From: Gyromitra esculenta
Lineage: Eukaryota; Ascomycota; Pezizomycetes; Pezizales; Discinaceae
Direction of reading: 5' to 3'
Length of the DNA stretch: 64,000 nt
Assembly: GCA_038503075.1 (NCBI GenBank)
Contig: JBCAML010000004.1
Coordinates: 1,385,149-1,449,148, forward strand
Made by a program: the position numbers and the translations under genes. Every line of letters starts with the position of its first letter. Within the stretch, counting starts at the first letter, position 1. This document shows positions 34,901 through 47,636 of this stretch, piece by piece. The notes below the pieces were generated by a model. That model did no database searches. It had not been told where the DNA came from and saw nothing but the letters and a program-made list of their open reading frames with translations.

Positions 34901-37097
34901 GTAGGCACAGGACTCGAGCTAGCCGTCAGCTGTTTCGCGAGCGGGATCTGGGCAATTAGGAACTGCGGCATCATGATGTTCACGACGCTACTAAACCGGC
35001 TATTCGGGACAAGAAGGAGCAGGAACGACTATGCACACATGCAGAGCACATTCGATGCCCGTGGCTTCTTTGAACGGTACCCGAGCGTGCGCAGTGTGCT
35101 GCTGAGGAATTTAAGAGAGAAGGTGGGTGCGTTGGAAGGCGATGATGCTTCGAGTGTTGAGATGGTGTATCCGGCGTTAAGCTTGATTGCGAGGTTGGAT
35201 TACGCGGAAGGGTATGAAGAGATGCGGGAGTTTGAGCCTTTGATTGTTGCGTGCATGCGAAGCCGTATTTGGAAAGTAAGGGAGATGGCGGCGAAGGCAT
35301 ATTCCACGCTTGTGGGACCGAAGGAGATCGTCAGAACTGTTCAAAGGCTGCTCGCCGATACGGCTAGTGGGAAGCAGAATCAAGTTCATGGGAACCTGTG
35401 TGCGGTGAGAGTGTTGTTAGAGCGCAGGGGCGCAAAGGATGCTGACGGTAAGTTTTCCGGTTATCAGGTTTTTGTGGGTTAGGACTGAAAGCCGATAGCT
35501 CTGGCGAGCATTTGGAAGTCGCTGGGCAGCGTCTTTGATGTCTTGGTTAGGAGCAACAGATGTTCTGTAACCAAAGCGCTTTATCTACAGATTTTGACGG
35601 ACCACGTATTATTCGCTGGCCTGTTAGAGGAGGAGAGAGATGTGTGGCTCGATATGCTTACGTTCAAGCAAAATAGCAAGAAGGAAATACTTCCGAGTGA
35701 GGGTATGTGAAGCTAGCCTCACTTCCCAAACATCGCTAATAGTCCTAAAAGAAGATATTTCTAGCTTAAGAAAGTCCGTTTCAGAATACTGTAATCGAAG
35801 CGAAGAAGCCCTTTTAGAAATTTCGCACTCTTCTATCGTTGGCCGCTCTCTCCTGAAAGAACAGCTTGCGAGGTTCATGGTCGTCAGAGCAACCCGACAA
35901 CCTACACTCAATAACCGAGTACAGGAGATCATCCAGCTTCTCGATAGCGCTGACGAAGAGGCCGCTTTAGCCATTGCGGCTCTCCTCCTTGATACTGAGG
36001 AGCCCCTACCACTAACCCCAAAGGAGTCAAATAGTTTAGACGCAACGCTATGGAAGATTATTGCCGACCACGAATGGGATCAGCTCCGTGTTACTGCCCT
36101 AAGACTAATCAGCTGTTACGGTTGTGGCGAATTTGAACTCGAAAAGCGCTGGAGGATGGTAATGGACCTTGTTAAAGCTCCACCCTCAGAGCCTTGCAAG
36201 GACGCCGCCTTGACTGCCCTAGGAAAGGTAACGGAGAAAATATGGCTATACTGGCAACAAATCGAAGGAGGCAATATTTGGGCTGTGTGGTGTCTCGACG
36301 AGTTAATAAAGGAGCTCCGGTTGGCTGCACACGAAGATATGCCATATCCCATCCGAGAAGCGGCGCTCGAGGCCATGAAGGCCCTCGCACCAGTACTCAG
36401 ATTCAGTCGCTTACCAGACTGGAAGTCTCAGCCACATAAGCCGAGAGGCGCGTACTTCGCACTCTACGGCATGCTTAATGATGACGATGAAGACATCCGC
36501 GATGAAGCCGCAATGATCACGTGTAGAATTCTCGGGAAGAGAGTTCAGCTTACACCGCTAAAGGCCGGTGAAGCCCTCGCGGCAGCGATGGGGCGGGAAT
36601 TCCATGATAATGCAGATTTCTTCAACGATGTTGTCGTTAGGCTGACGGGCGACACAAAAGATGTCGGAGCTACACTCGAGGAGGCTATGAGAGCAAATAC
36701 GATCCTATTTGCAAGGGAGAAACAAAACCTATTCGTTGACCACGTTGTCGAGGCGGAACGGTGGGCATCTGTTTTAGGGGCTTGTGATGGCGAAGATAGC
36801 GAAGAACAGAGGAGAGAGTTTGTATTCTGGGGTATAGCTGGACTAATGTCACTGGTTGTTAAGGTGAAGGAGATGGGGAGGGAAGGCCCGTTGGGGTGGA
36901 TAGGCGATGAGGATGTGTTTGTGTTGGGTGTGAGGGTTCTAGAGGGTCTAAAGGCTGCGGCAGCGTGGCGGAAAAAAGATGATATTGAAGACGCGGTTTG
37001 GGAGAGGGTGGAGGGGCTAGTGAAGGAGGCAGAGCAGGAATTGAGAGATGTTGGAGGACACGAGTTATGGGTGAAGAAGCTAGAGGAGGTATTATAG
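31925..37097 (+). CDS. TRM732: Trm732/THADA-family tRNA methylation cofactor, five exons
   Basis: Exons 31925-32058, 32127-34343, 34402-35447, 35499-35702 and 35752-37097 join in phase to 1648 residues, between yeast Trm732 and human THADA in size. Introns are 68, 58, 51 and 49 nt. In yeast, Trm732 partners the methyltransferase Trm7 for 2'-O-methylation of residue 32 in the tRNA anticodon loop. The diagnostic region is the DUF2428 block spanning exons 2 and 3: SYSWRAVKESSTLLGTILS, RHRGAFSAVSPSFIALCTR, SAITRRSAGLPFLIIGIL (near residue 873) and VHALNCMKFLFTDSR, then GLELAVSCFASGIWAIRNCG. The remainder is helical, HEAT/ARM-like. Segment 33017-33076 is exactly 60 nt, has a CTAAC branch-like site and ends in TATAG, so it may be an in-frame intron with a weak GTGCTC donor. 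I kept it as coding. No stop codons interrupt the joined frame. Confidence 0.9.
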
Positions 37098-38523
37098 ATG
37101 GGGAAGCGAAAAAGATGTACGGATTTCTGTTGGTTATTAGAGTATAGATATAATGAAGTATAATAAACCCTCCAGGAATAGAGAATTTTAATCACGCGAT
37201 ATCACTCGATATAAATTACGCTATGTCATCGTAATATTGGGGCACGTAGGGAGGAATAGAAGACTTGCTTGCTTGCTCGTTTGCTTGCTTGAGGTTGATA
37301 TACGACCCCTATCTAAATAGCTCCCTCGGATGCCCGTGTGCCCGTGTGCTCGGGTACCTGTCTCTCAATCATTTCCGACTCCCAAGACCAAGCCCTGTAT
37401 TAGGAAGTATCTCCAACATATATGTACTTGTTTATTTATTATTCCATTAGGTACATGCAACCTGTAGGTTATAGTTCGCTGTTTAGAAGAACAAAATACA
37501 AACACAAGACACCGCAACGGCATTTCCGCAACGTTGTGTGGTCTTTTTTTCTTTCCAAAATAGCAGACTAAAATTCAAATTTCACATATATCTCCGTTCC
37601 CTGGCTTCATTCTTTCTCTATTCCCATACACCACCTCCCTATCATCTCTAAATGCCTCCCCGATTCCTCAAACACCACCCATGCTTCCTTATCTTTCCGT
37701 GTCAGTTTTATCTTCCTCTTCTTCCACATCCATTCCACAATTCTTTTATCCTATTTCTCCTCCCCTTCGTACTCTCTTTGCACACCGAGCTCCTTAAACA
37801 ACCTCAATGCTCCCAACCTCCATCGATTCATTCGCTAACATCTCACCTATCTCACTCTCTTCTCTTTTGACTTTAGGGTTCTAGTGCTTCCGGTGGATCA
37901 TCCCTGAGGGGCATATATTCTCAAGGCGTTCATCTATATTTACACTCATACTAAGAACCATTTCAGTTCCACTCACCAAAGACTAACAACGCACCTCTAT
38001 TTATATATACTTTCTAGCACCTAATGCGTTTAGGCGCCCTGTCTCTTGTCTCAGTCTTTAAAGTCCATACTCCAACGGCACCGCATCGGTTAAGAAACCT
38101 CTCCAGCTGAACTGGATAATCTGGATACCACCAGAAGATTCAGGCACGTGAACAAAGGAAATACAAGGTAAGTATACATATCGTAAAACCTAAACCCCGT
38201 TCACAATAAGATGGTAAACGTCAGTATACCTGCAAAAAGTATTACAAATTTAAAGGATTGGAGTGCTCGTTGCATGAAGTAACAAATAACTAATATTACA
38301 GTCTTTCTAGTAGAATCCGATTATGACATATCCTCACCTCAAACCATAAGATTCTTCTGTTCTAGGACATTCCTTCAAGCCCGATTATAGGCATCTCTAA
38401 TAATATTAGACCCCAGAAATTTATGCATCAGTAATCTAACTATTTTAACTATCACCCCAGAATAGGCCTCCTAAAGCTTCAAAATACAAGCAACAGAGCC
38501 AAAAAAAAAAAATCTACTTCGTA
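37098..38523. other. Intergenic, 1.4 kb, CT-rich
   Basis: Downstream of TRM732 and upstream of the broken F-box/ankyrin copy. A pyrimidine-rich stretch (about 37590-37880) is promoter-like. The short open frames over it are composed of Leu/Pro/Ser from CT-rich DNA and are not credible genes. Confidence 0.5.
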
Positions 38524-39491
38524 ATGTCACTTCTCGGTTTACCGAATGAACTCCTCTATGAAATCAGTAAGTACCTCCTTCGAAAAGACCTCCTCAGTTC
38601 CTCAAAACAAATCGCTTTTTGGCCCAACTACTCTCGCCTGCTCTCCACCGCTTCGCAAATCGAACCAGAGATGGATTTCCTGCAATTTTCTGGGCAGCGC
38701 TCCATGGTTATGCGCCGTTAATCTCAATCCTACTAGGATGCAACATCAACATAGATGCACTCTTCACAAACACCACAAAGGCCAAAGGCGCCACACATAA
38801 GGCAGTCACAGAGGCATACGGAAAAACAGCACTTCATCTAGCAGCCCAGGGGGGACACGAAGAAGCCGTCCGTGTGCTTTTATCGAAAGGAGCCAATCCC
38901 AGTATTCAAAGCCCCAGCTTTGGGGAGACAGCTCTTCACAAAGCCATAAAAGCGAGCCCCCGGAGAGAGGCAGTAATCAAGCTACTTGCCAACAGCGGGG
39001 TTGGGATCAATGCCCAGCAACTTGATGGAACATCAGCCCTTCATATCGCGGCGGCACGTGGAGACAGAGCTCTAGTCCAGCTATTACTAAAATCTGGAGC
39101 CATTATCAGTATCAAAGATAATTCTGGCGGCACGCCATTTCACTGGGCCGTAAGTCACAGACATATTGCAGTGGCAAGGCTATTGCTGAAGAGTGGGGCA
39201 AATATAAATGCCATAGACAATAACGGCGCCACCCCACTTATGAGAAGCGCAGCGCCACTTCCAGGACGCGGAGGTTGGGCTATGCTTAGATTATTACTAG
39301 AAAATGGGGCAATCACAAATTTCAGAGATAATGCTGGACGCACAGCATTTGATTTGGCGAAAGGGGCTACTAGGAAGAGTGCCGCTGGCGGGAAAGCAGC
39401 CGCGAAGATCAAGATGCAGCTGCTGAGAGAATTTGAGAAAAAAAGACTGGATATTTTACAAACCGCAACTCTGAATCAAGCAAAGAGGTAG
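38524..39491 (+). pseudogene. F-box/ankyrin copy with a one-base frameshift
   Basis: The first frame starts at ATG 38524 (MSLLGLPNELLYEISKYLLR) and encodes the start of an F-box. After about codon 24 it drifts into unrelated sequence and stops at 38721. The homologous continuation resumes in another frame from 38598 (FLKTNRFLAQLLSPALHRFA, then AIFWAALHGYAPLISILLG) and stays open through about seven ankyrin repeats to 39491 (KTALHLAAQGGHEEAVRVLL, ALHIAARGDRALVQLL-like units, PFHWAVSHRHIAVARLLLKS, PLMRSAAPLPGRG). Comparison with the intact gene at 28898-27945, which reads DLLSFLKTSKFLAQLL, places the loss of one base at 38596-38598. No splice signals fit. It is either a recent pseudogene, since the rest is undamaged, or an assembly or sequencing error. 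Confidence 0.8.
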
Positions 39492-40282
39492 ATATAAACC
39501 GGATAGGTAGTCTCAAGTTATAGCAGATCCTGTACACATTGTCTATTACCTATATTAATATTTCGCTAGTCTCATGTTCAGTACGCAGTCTCGCCTTCCT
39601 ACGATATTCAGCAGCCAGCAGCATTATATTAGGGGTGGAAACCAGCCTCAGAAAAGTATCAGGACGTTGAAATAAGAAGTGGCAAAATGCCAGGGTTCAG
39701 GCTCTCGTTGCTGCAGCTATCTGAGACATTACCCTACCTTCTCGAGAGATCTACTGAAACAAGAAACGTAGGGAAGACAACTGAGGAAACGTTCTAATTT
39801 ATATAACTTCAAGGTTAATTAAATGGCAGGAGTATCTCGGATAGTCCCAGCTACAGCGATATCTTTACACACACCCTCGTATATCTAAATAAGCACCGCT
39901 GAATTCACCAAGTGGGTGTTCGTGGCTACTAACCATGCAATAAATTTGGTAAATAGTATTTTATTGGATACCAAAAGAAAACTACTTTTTCTCTACTGTG
40001 AATTAGCCAAAGCAGAAGAAGAAAAAGACCGGTAGCATATTACATAAACAGTCATAAAATCATAAAAATAGAAACAAGAAATAACAAGAAAAACCCCCAC
40101 TCTAAAACTTAGTTTATGTAGTTTGTTGAGAAACCACCAAGCACTAACCACGCAAGCCCATAACTCCTGTATTCCCTCTAAATGGACCTGCCAAGAATAA
40201 AATTGACAAAAAGAATAAAATCGCCCTCCCAACACCAAAGACACAAACTCAACTGAGATATAGTGAATCCTACTCAAAATGC
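39492..40282. other. Intergenic between convergent genes
   Basis: About 0.8 kb of A/T-rich sequence holding the 3' flanks of the broken F-box/ankyrin copy and the annexin gene. No gene is supported; the small minus-strand frame at 39993-40286 lacks any domain. Confidence 0.5.
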
Positions 40283-41898
40283 TCAAACTTCCAGTAGCGC
40301 CAATAAAAACTTCTGTTGGTCACCAGAAGTCTCATCTTTGACTCTTGCTGCCAAGGACACCTTCTTTGGGTACTCGGTCTTATATGCCGCCTTCACGGCC
40401 TCGAAGTGGACTTTATCCCAATGCAGGATAGCCAGGCGATAACCCAGTTCTTCGTTTTTAGTACCGAAGCCCTTCATCGTCTTCTCTAGCAATCTAGCGT
40501 CTCTCATCGCTTTATTCTTGGCGCCTTGGAGAATATAGAGGAGAGCATCCTCCATATGGCCCTTAAACTTCTTCTTGACAACCTCTTCCAGTGACTTCCC
40601 CTTATACTTGCTCTCGTACACCCGAGTGATCTCCCGGATCTGAGCATCACTCCTGGTCACTAGAATCTCAGAAACCCTATTTCCTTCACTCTTTCCGACC
40701 ATAGCCGCATACAGATCTTTCACGTCTACTTCAACCTGGGCGTCGACCACTGGCGCAGATTCATCTACACGGCGGGCTTCAAGAGCGTTGGTAAAGAGCG
40801 CTTCGACTTCTCCAGAAAGCTCCTTCCTGATCTCGTCGAAGAGGTGTTTCTTGTATTTCCCATGGTATCCTATTTTGATGGCTTCGATATCACCATTTTT
40901 ACGTCCGAGCAAGACCATATCAAGGAAAACCTCCTTGGTTCCCAGCCCCTCCATTGCACGGTTGAGTAGCCAAACGTCGAACTCGAGTGGGCCGAGGACA
41001 ACTGCACGAACGGCGTCCTTGAAGGAAGAAGTCATTTTCTTGTCGACTAGTTCAGAAAGTACGGTATTCTCGGCAAGTAGACAATGGCGGATCGACTCCA
41101 ACTGTGCTGGGGTGAGGAACGGGAGAATATGGATCAGTGCATCTTCGTCAGTGGTAACTCCAGCGGTGAGTGCCTTGCGAATGACTTCAGCGTCTGGTTT
41201 GGGGTGGTAGTTTGGCGCAAAGATACCGGGTGTGTACCCTTCAGATACAGGCTTTAAGATGGGCCCGAACTGACCAGTTTGGTACATAGGCACAGGTTGT
41301 GACCACGGGTTATTGCGGTCGTACGTTTGCTGCTGTGGGGGATACTGTGGAGGATACTGTGGGGGGTAACCAAATTGTGGAGGAAATCCAGGCTGTGGGT
41401 AGCCTTGCTGGGGAGGGTACTGTTGAAATGGTGCACCTTGTGGAGGGTAACCTGGTTGCTGCGGGGGATAGCCTTGCTGGGGAGGATAAGCATAGCCCTG
41501 AGGAGAGGGGAACTGCTGAGGAGGATACTGGTAAAATACATGTAAATACATGTTTCCGCTTGAGAATTGAAGATACGTATGAATGGGTAAATATATAGCT
41601 TACCTGATAACCCTGCGGAGGGTATCCTTGAGGTGGAGCCTGGTAAAACGGGGCTGACTGAGGGTACCCGGATTGTGGAGAACCTTGCGGGGCCGAGTGT
41701 GGGGAAGGGGGAGCACTACCTGCATGATAAGGTTGCTGCGGGTATTGACCTGGGGAGAGATTCAACGGTTGAGGGAATTGCTGGTTTGGAGGGATATTCA
41801 ACGACGGCTGTTGAGATTGCTGCTGAGGGGGTTGCTGAGGGGGTTGCTGAGGGGGTTGCTGAGGAGGTTGCTGAGTGGGGGTTTGCTGGGGAAGAAAC

Positions 41899-41930
<32 letters not shown>

Positions 41931-41990
41931 CTGCTGCTGCTCGTTCGCTTGCGTATCAGCATGGGCTATGGGTTTGCTAGCGTCGGCCAT
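40283..41990 (-). CDS. Annexin with Gln/Pro/Tyr-rich N-terminal domain, two exons
   Basis: Exon 1 (41990-41604) and exon 2 (41527-40283) join in phase 0 across a 76-nt intron (GTAAGC to ACCAG), giving 543 residues. Annexins bind acidic phospholipid membranes in a calcium-dependent way. The N-terminal 240 residues are low complexity: a poly-Gln run of about 15, four PPQQ repeats, then many YPPQGYPPQ-type units, as in other fungal annexins with PYQG-rich leaders. The C-terminal core (about 240-543) shows four annexin repeats. Type II calcium-loop signatures are clear in repeat 2 (MEGLGTKE) and repeat 4 (MKGFGTKNEE). They are degenerate in repeat 1 (LTAGVTTDED) and repeat 3 (LVTRSDAQIREI), so probably only two good calcium sites remain. 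No signal peptide is visible. The intron contains a TACATGTA palindrome. Confidence 0.92.
41880..41945 (-). repeat. CAG/CAA repeat encoding poly-Gln in the annexin leader
   Basis: An interrupted CAG/CAA tract near the annexin start codes for about 15 consecutive Gln. It is followed by a 12-nt unit repeat coding PPQQ. Length variation between strains is expected for such tracts. Confidence 0.85.
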
Positions 41991-44186
41991 CTTTAATAGG
42001 GTGAGTGATATCTGGTGGAGTAGTTGATGAAGAACCTTTGGAAATGGGAAAAAGTAGGTGCTAGCGACCGATGCGCCTTTATAAATTCAAGGTCCCGTTT
42101 TCGAATGGGGGGCTATGAGGCAGAGTCTGGATCCATCACTCCCATGGTATTTTACTTTTCTTTGTGCACCACTCTTGGTATGACACTTAGTCTGAGGCGC
42201 TGCCCAACGTTGCTGCACCGCATCCGCACATCTCATCCCCATGCAGTCACATTGGAGGGGATGGCCGCACGTGGGCAAGTGGGGTCTTGGATCCGTCCAA
42301 GGCGCCTCATGATATCATTTTTCAACGTGTCTTCGCGAACTGCAGGCTTGCGAGCACCCGCATCTCAAAATGGCCCCGCCCGAGCGAGCACTCAGCATCT
42401 CAGTTGGCTGTGAAGTTTTAGTTGCCATCCGCTGTTACGAGGCGCAGGGCATCATTCCCGGCATTTTGACTTGGTGTGGTGATAACAACCGTCCGCTCAC
42501 TGCGCCCCAGGCTGGGATAGAATTGCTGAGTCACCGCCTACTCAAATCGAACGACCACGCAGGGCTAGGGATGCTTCGAATTCCCAAGCCACTTTTCGAT
42601 CATGCTGGCAAGCGAGCAGTTTCCACCACCGCAGCCAAACGGTTTCTGTTTGCTACTGAAATGCGGTATCTCAGGTGTTTGCGGCTATGTTTCTTCGGTC
42701 CAACCTTGCATACTATACGCCAAGTATGCCTCGCAGCCGCTACCCGCTATCTAAGGACCCCATCTCAAAGCTTGGTGGAGCATAACTTTCGAAACAGAGC
42801 AGTTTCAATATGGACCATGACAGTTTCGGTTTGTTACTTGAGATACCGATCGCGTGTAGAATACTGGTCCCAGCCTCAGGGCTCTCGGTTGCAACCCTAT
42901 TGAGAGGCTCAGGAACGTCTTGGTAGGTAAGCTTGGAAGCTGAGCCTCGACATATTTTTCCTCGATGCCACCGTCCATGACACTTTTAACTTCCGAGAGG
43001 GCAGACTCGTCCCATCTGGTGATATTATAAATTCGGATGCTGTATCACGGTACGCACGAACCACAAGGGTGCTATTTCGTTTTCGTCATCGAGCCCGAGC
43101 CCTCTCGAGGGAAGCAGAGAATCTTTTTCCTTATTACTCTCGTCGAATCAGAGGCCATGTTTGCATGTTTGCGTGTTTGAAACGGAAACAGCACGCAGGT
43201 CGTCGAAAAGAGGAATGAAGTGCGGTGCAAGTCCCCAGGCTTGCGCAGGAACCGAAGCTGGGTGGAGGACCGTGAGCTCCGCTAGACAGGGAAGCGTCTT
43301 TTGGCGTTTCCCCAGCGACGAGAGCTTCCCTCACGTGCCGTGTCCGAAACAAGCAGCGATCACCGTGCTTATGTAACTGGCCATGATGCCTCAGGCCCCT
43401 TCCCTTCTGTTTGCGCTCTCCTGGGCAAAGTTTGGAAATGAATGTTTTCATATGTAGGAAGCTCAAGGAGGCTCGCAAATCGTAGAATAAGCTGCATAGA
43501 GATGGTGCAAATCCCTTGACAGTGGCCATGGCCTTTGTTCTGACATCGCTCCTGGCCCCGTACCATACCCGGCGGGCATGATAAGAGCAATCTCTGGGAC
43601 CGACGGGCGGGAGTGCACGTTTGTACGCAGAAGAGGATCTCTCGAGTCTCTCGTAAATATCTCATGAGCCAACACAGCAGGGGGTTGGAATCGAAACCCC
43701 TGACAACCACAGACAACAAAACAACAACCCCGCCAACTCACGACGACCAAACATCCGCCCCCCGAGACCGCCCCCCAACGACTCTCACCAAGAACTGCGG
43801 ATCTAGAAGTGGCAGCAGCAGCTACAACACCAGCAACAGCCGCAGCGACGTCGACCGCCGCCGCCCACAAGGATCCAGCCACCAGCAACGAGCGGAGTCG
43901 AGCAAAGACGAGACGAGACGAGACGAGACAGCCCGTGACCCGTCGGTGCATCGGGAAGTCGACGCCGTTGTTCGCCGTCGTCATCTCATCGCTCGCTTGC
44001 CTCTCCGCCCAGGCCATCGACCTCATCCCTGGACGGAAAACAGCATCTCTGGCAAAAACAACTAACCCTCTACAGCTCAAGGAAATCAGGAGGGTTGCTG
44101 CGCATGCAACTAGTTATCACGGATACACGATAGATTTACGACCTTCACGAATAGAATAGACGAATACACCATATATATAAAAAACC
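41991..44186. promoter_or_regulatory. Divergent upstream region of annexin and nudE
   Basis: 2.2 kb between two divergent start codons. The final part before nudE (about 43700-44186) is AC-rich with a TATATATAAAA stretch just before the nudE ATG, consistent with a leader. A 177-codon ATG frame at 42370-42903 has no recognisable domain and I do not call it a gene. Confidence 0.45.
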
Positions 44187-46043
44187 ATGCCGTCGGTGGA
44201 TCAGGAGCCTGGCTCGGCAGCCAACGATGCGAAGGAGGCTCTAGCTTTCTACAAATCTCAGATACAGGCGTTAGAATCTGAACTTGCGGATTTTCAATCA
44301 TCTTCAAGGGAGCTCGAACAGGAGCTCGAAAAAGAGTTGGAAGCAAGTGAGAAACAACACAGGGATCTAAGGAACAAGAACGAGCAACTACGGTACGAGG
44401 TTGAGGAATGGAAGGCATGTTATCATTTTTTGCCCCCCGATTTCCCTCTTTAGGCGACCGCGATTGGCTGACGTCAGGGGCTATATCAGAACAAATACAA
44501 ACAAGCAAAGACTGAAGCCAACAACGCCCAAAACACGCTCCAGAAGGAAATCACCACCCTCCGAGACCAGAATCGTACAATTCAACTTCGATTGCGTGAC
44601 ATCGAAGTATCAAATGATGACTTTGAACGCCAGGAGCGGATCGTGAAATCTTCCTTGGAAGATTTGGAGCAAAAATACAACCAGGGTATAGAAAGGGGCG
44701 TCATGATGGAGGAGGAAATCAGGATAGGGGAACAGGAGCGAGAAGGGCTAAGGATCGAATGCCAGAGGTTGAGGGAAGAACTGGCAGACTTAAAGATTGA
44801 GCAGGATATCACGGTTGAGAAACTCAACAATGCCACGGCGATGGCAGCAAAGTATGGGCACGGAAGCCTACACCACGTCCCCCCACCGAGACTCCAGTCT
44901 CCGATGTCGGAAACTTCGTCATCAGTTGTTTCACGGTCACCAACTACACCGACAACCGCATCAGCTGCATCGACGTCTACACCACAGTCGGATCATTCTC
45001 CAACACCACCTTCACCACCCATGTCAGAAATTTCAACCGCCACATCGAATACCAACGATCCTTCACTTACACCACGACCGAAAACTTATATACGCACACG
45101 CAACTCCCGAGGCCCATCTTTCGGTAGCGCTGGTGTAAATGTGGGAACGGCAATCCCGTTGCCACCTTCACGATCACTTCACCATATCCGTGGTCTCATC
45201 GGCCAAATGCAACGACTGGAACAACGGGTTCATCATGCCCGTAGCAAGCTTCCTGGTCCCTTGACCACGCCCCCGAAAGGATCTCCTCGCACAAATGGCG
45301 TCCAAAACTCTTTCATCCCATCTAACGTTACCCTAAGATCCCACAACAAACACCGTTCACCCTCTGCTGCATCCTCCGTCACATCAAGCAGCACAGATAG
45401 AGAACCCTACAATTTACAAGCTAGTCGCCTGTCGTTCGGTCAGTCGGAGCTGCCCGGATCTCGTGTAGGAGGGAGGGTTAGTACATCAGCGGCAATCGAG
45501 CGACCAAGCAGCCGCTCAACATCAACCAGCAGACCTAGCAGTCGCACATCCATTACATCTCGCGCTTCAATAGGGATCGAACGCAGCAGTACCACTCCAC
45601 AGCGATCTCAAAGCCGTGCACCACTAGAACGTTCAGCAATTCCGCAGCGACCGCAGAGCCGCGCTTCACTATCAGGTCGGGGGGGACCAATGGGGAACCA
45701 CGCTGAATTCGGCATGACAAGTACACTCAATAAACGAGAGCGTACAAGTATGGATAGCTATGCTAGTCCCCGTGTCCTCTCAGATCAACGTTTCTATATC
45801 CCACCAGCTCGACGAAACACTGTTGGCAAAGATCTCAACGGCGCAAGCCCAGGTGCGGGCTCTGCCATTCCACTACCAGCCTCTGGGCTACCGAGAGGGA
45901 ACTTTGGGCAAAGGAGGACCAGCCACAGCATAGATGGTGGAGATGAAGGTCGTCTTCGCCATAATCTTAATAATGGATTGCTGAGCAGTGGAGGTGGAGG
46001 TTTGCGGAGGAAGAAGTTGAGTGGTGTAGGTGAAACTTATTAA
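44187..46043 (+). CDS. nudE: NudE/Ro11 dynein regulator, two exons, apparent GC-AG intron
   Basis: Exon 1 (44187-44414) and exon 2 (44490-46043) give 593 residues. NudE binds Lis1/NudF and dynein and is needed for nuclear migration along microtubules. Residues about 10-175 form a continuous coiled coil: [20 protein letters not shown], then RYEVEEWK joined to [14 protein letters not shown], then [34 protein letters not shown] and [17 protein letters not shown], the conserved NudE block. The C-terminal 400 residues are Ser/Thr/Pro/Arg rich and disordered, as in fungal orthologues. The coiled coil is rejoined correctly only if the 75-nt intron begins GCATGT at 44415 and ends ATATCAG at 44489. 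This makes it a GC-AG intron, with a GCTGAC branch-like site. Length and domain order match the family. Confidence 0.93.
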
Positions 46044-47636
46044 GCTAGTTTATTGCTTGACTTTCAACATTCTTTTTCACTTTTTTTCTTTTATATCCCT
46101 TTGTTGAGCGCTTAAGAGGGGAGGAACTGTTTGGAAGGGGTTAATATTTGTTGCTTTGGCCTTTTCTTTTCGTTTTTCTTTTAATCAGGATGGGTTGCTG
46201 AGGAACCACATCAAGACCAGTAGCTAGAAAAGCGCTGTGTCGGTTACTGGAAGACTGGTTGACTTCGGGAGCCAGGCTCCTCAGCAGAGTTGTATAAGAT
46301 AGAGCTGTTTTGCATTTCTGTATTCTTTACTTACGTGCATGCTTGCTCTCGCACAGGGGGTAGCGGCTAGTCGCGGGGGGGGGGTTGTTTGCATTCTACA
46401 TTCGTGTGCCTTGTTTTAACGAGTCTTCTTGTTTCCTTTCTTTTGTAAATTTTTTGACGATGAGGGTTGCGGTCGCTATTTTTTTTGTTCTTTTTTTGTT
46501 CTTTTATTTTTTCTTTCGGCTAGCGGGCTATATGGCATGGGGTGTGTTCGTGGTTGTTTTTTTTCCAATTTCTATTTTTCCCCTACCTTTCTTGATACTT
46601 GCTTTTCCCCCTTTTCTCTCTTTTTCTTTACACCGTGCATTTATGCACTATTAGGCTAGGTAGGCTAGGTATTACTATTAGTATACTTATTTGCTACTGG
46701 GCTAAAATCAAGGAGGTGAAGAGAAAAGCTGTACTACTGGAAATTGATACGGAGGGCGAGGGGGGGTTGTTAACGAATCGGATGATAAAATTACATTATT
46801 TGTGTGTCTGTGTGTGTCTGTGTGCATGTTTTGTGTTGTTGTTGCTGCGGGAAAGGGGGGGTTTAATGGCTTTCGGCTTCTTTCGTGTTTCTGTGGAAGG
46901 GGAGATGGTTTGTATGGTATTTGTTGATATTGCTGCCTTGTAATTTGTGGATTGGTGAGTTATTTTTATTTATTTTTGTTCTCTGTATGGATGGGTGGAT
47001 GGGTGGGTGGATGGATGCTGTGGCGGTGGTGGTGTGTATCTTTGGTTTTTAATTGGGGGGGAGGGAATTCGTCTTTTTCGGTTCGTGGACTTGGGCTGTG
47101 ATACGATATTCGAACTCTATGCTAACTATAGTAAATGGGAATTGGAAGGAAAAAAAAAAAAGATGTTGTTTCTTATTTGTATATTATAGCGATACACACA
47201 TTAAGATATTCACTAAAGATAGGTCGGGGTAGATCAGGAACTCAAATATTGCTGCTTTTATTCCATTTATTATTCACATGGGCTGTTGTTTGCGATCAGC
47301 AGAAGAGTTTGTGGCGCTGGAACTGCTGTATGGTTGGAGAAAGTACACGAGTGAGGGATCGTGACTACTGTTATGACTAGGGCGTTGCTAGGACTGCATA
47401 CACCATACCCGAGTCCCCCCCCGGATCCCTCAACTACATGTATGCTTCCTACAAACCACTCCTCCTATTTATGTGGCCTATAATTCTTGGTATATACAAA
47501 CATATTCATTACCAAAATCTAAAGGAATAAAAGTATATTTCTGCTAGGCCTATATATAGATTATGTGTTCATATTCGTATATGTTTAAACTAAATTAAAA
47601 CATTCGCGTGAGTTTTCTGCTATACGTATACATATA

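Noticed and set aside
42370..42903. 177-codon ATG frame between annexin and nudE
   Set aside because: No recognisable motif, no conserved neighbours, and it lies in a divergent promoter region. Transcript evidence would be needed.
43613..44065. 150-codon frame before nudE
   Set aside because: Low-complexity Thr/Ser/Arg sequence from AC-rich DNA; more likely the nudE 5' leader.
46385..46654. Hydrophobic small frame downstream of nudE resembling a membrane protein
   Set aside because: Phe/Leu content follows from poly-T sequence; no conserved motif.
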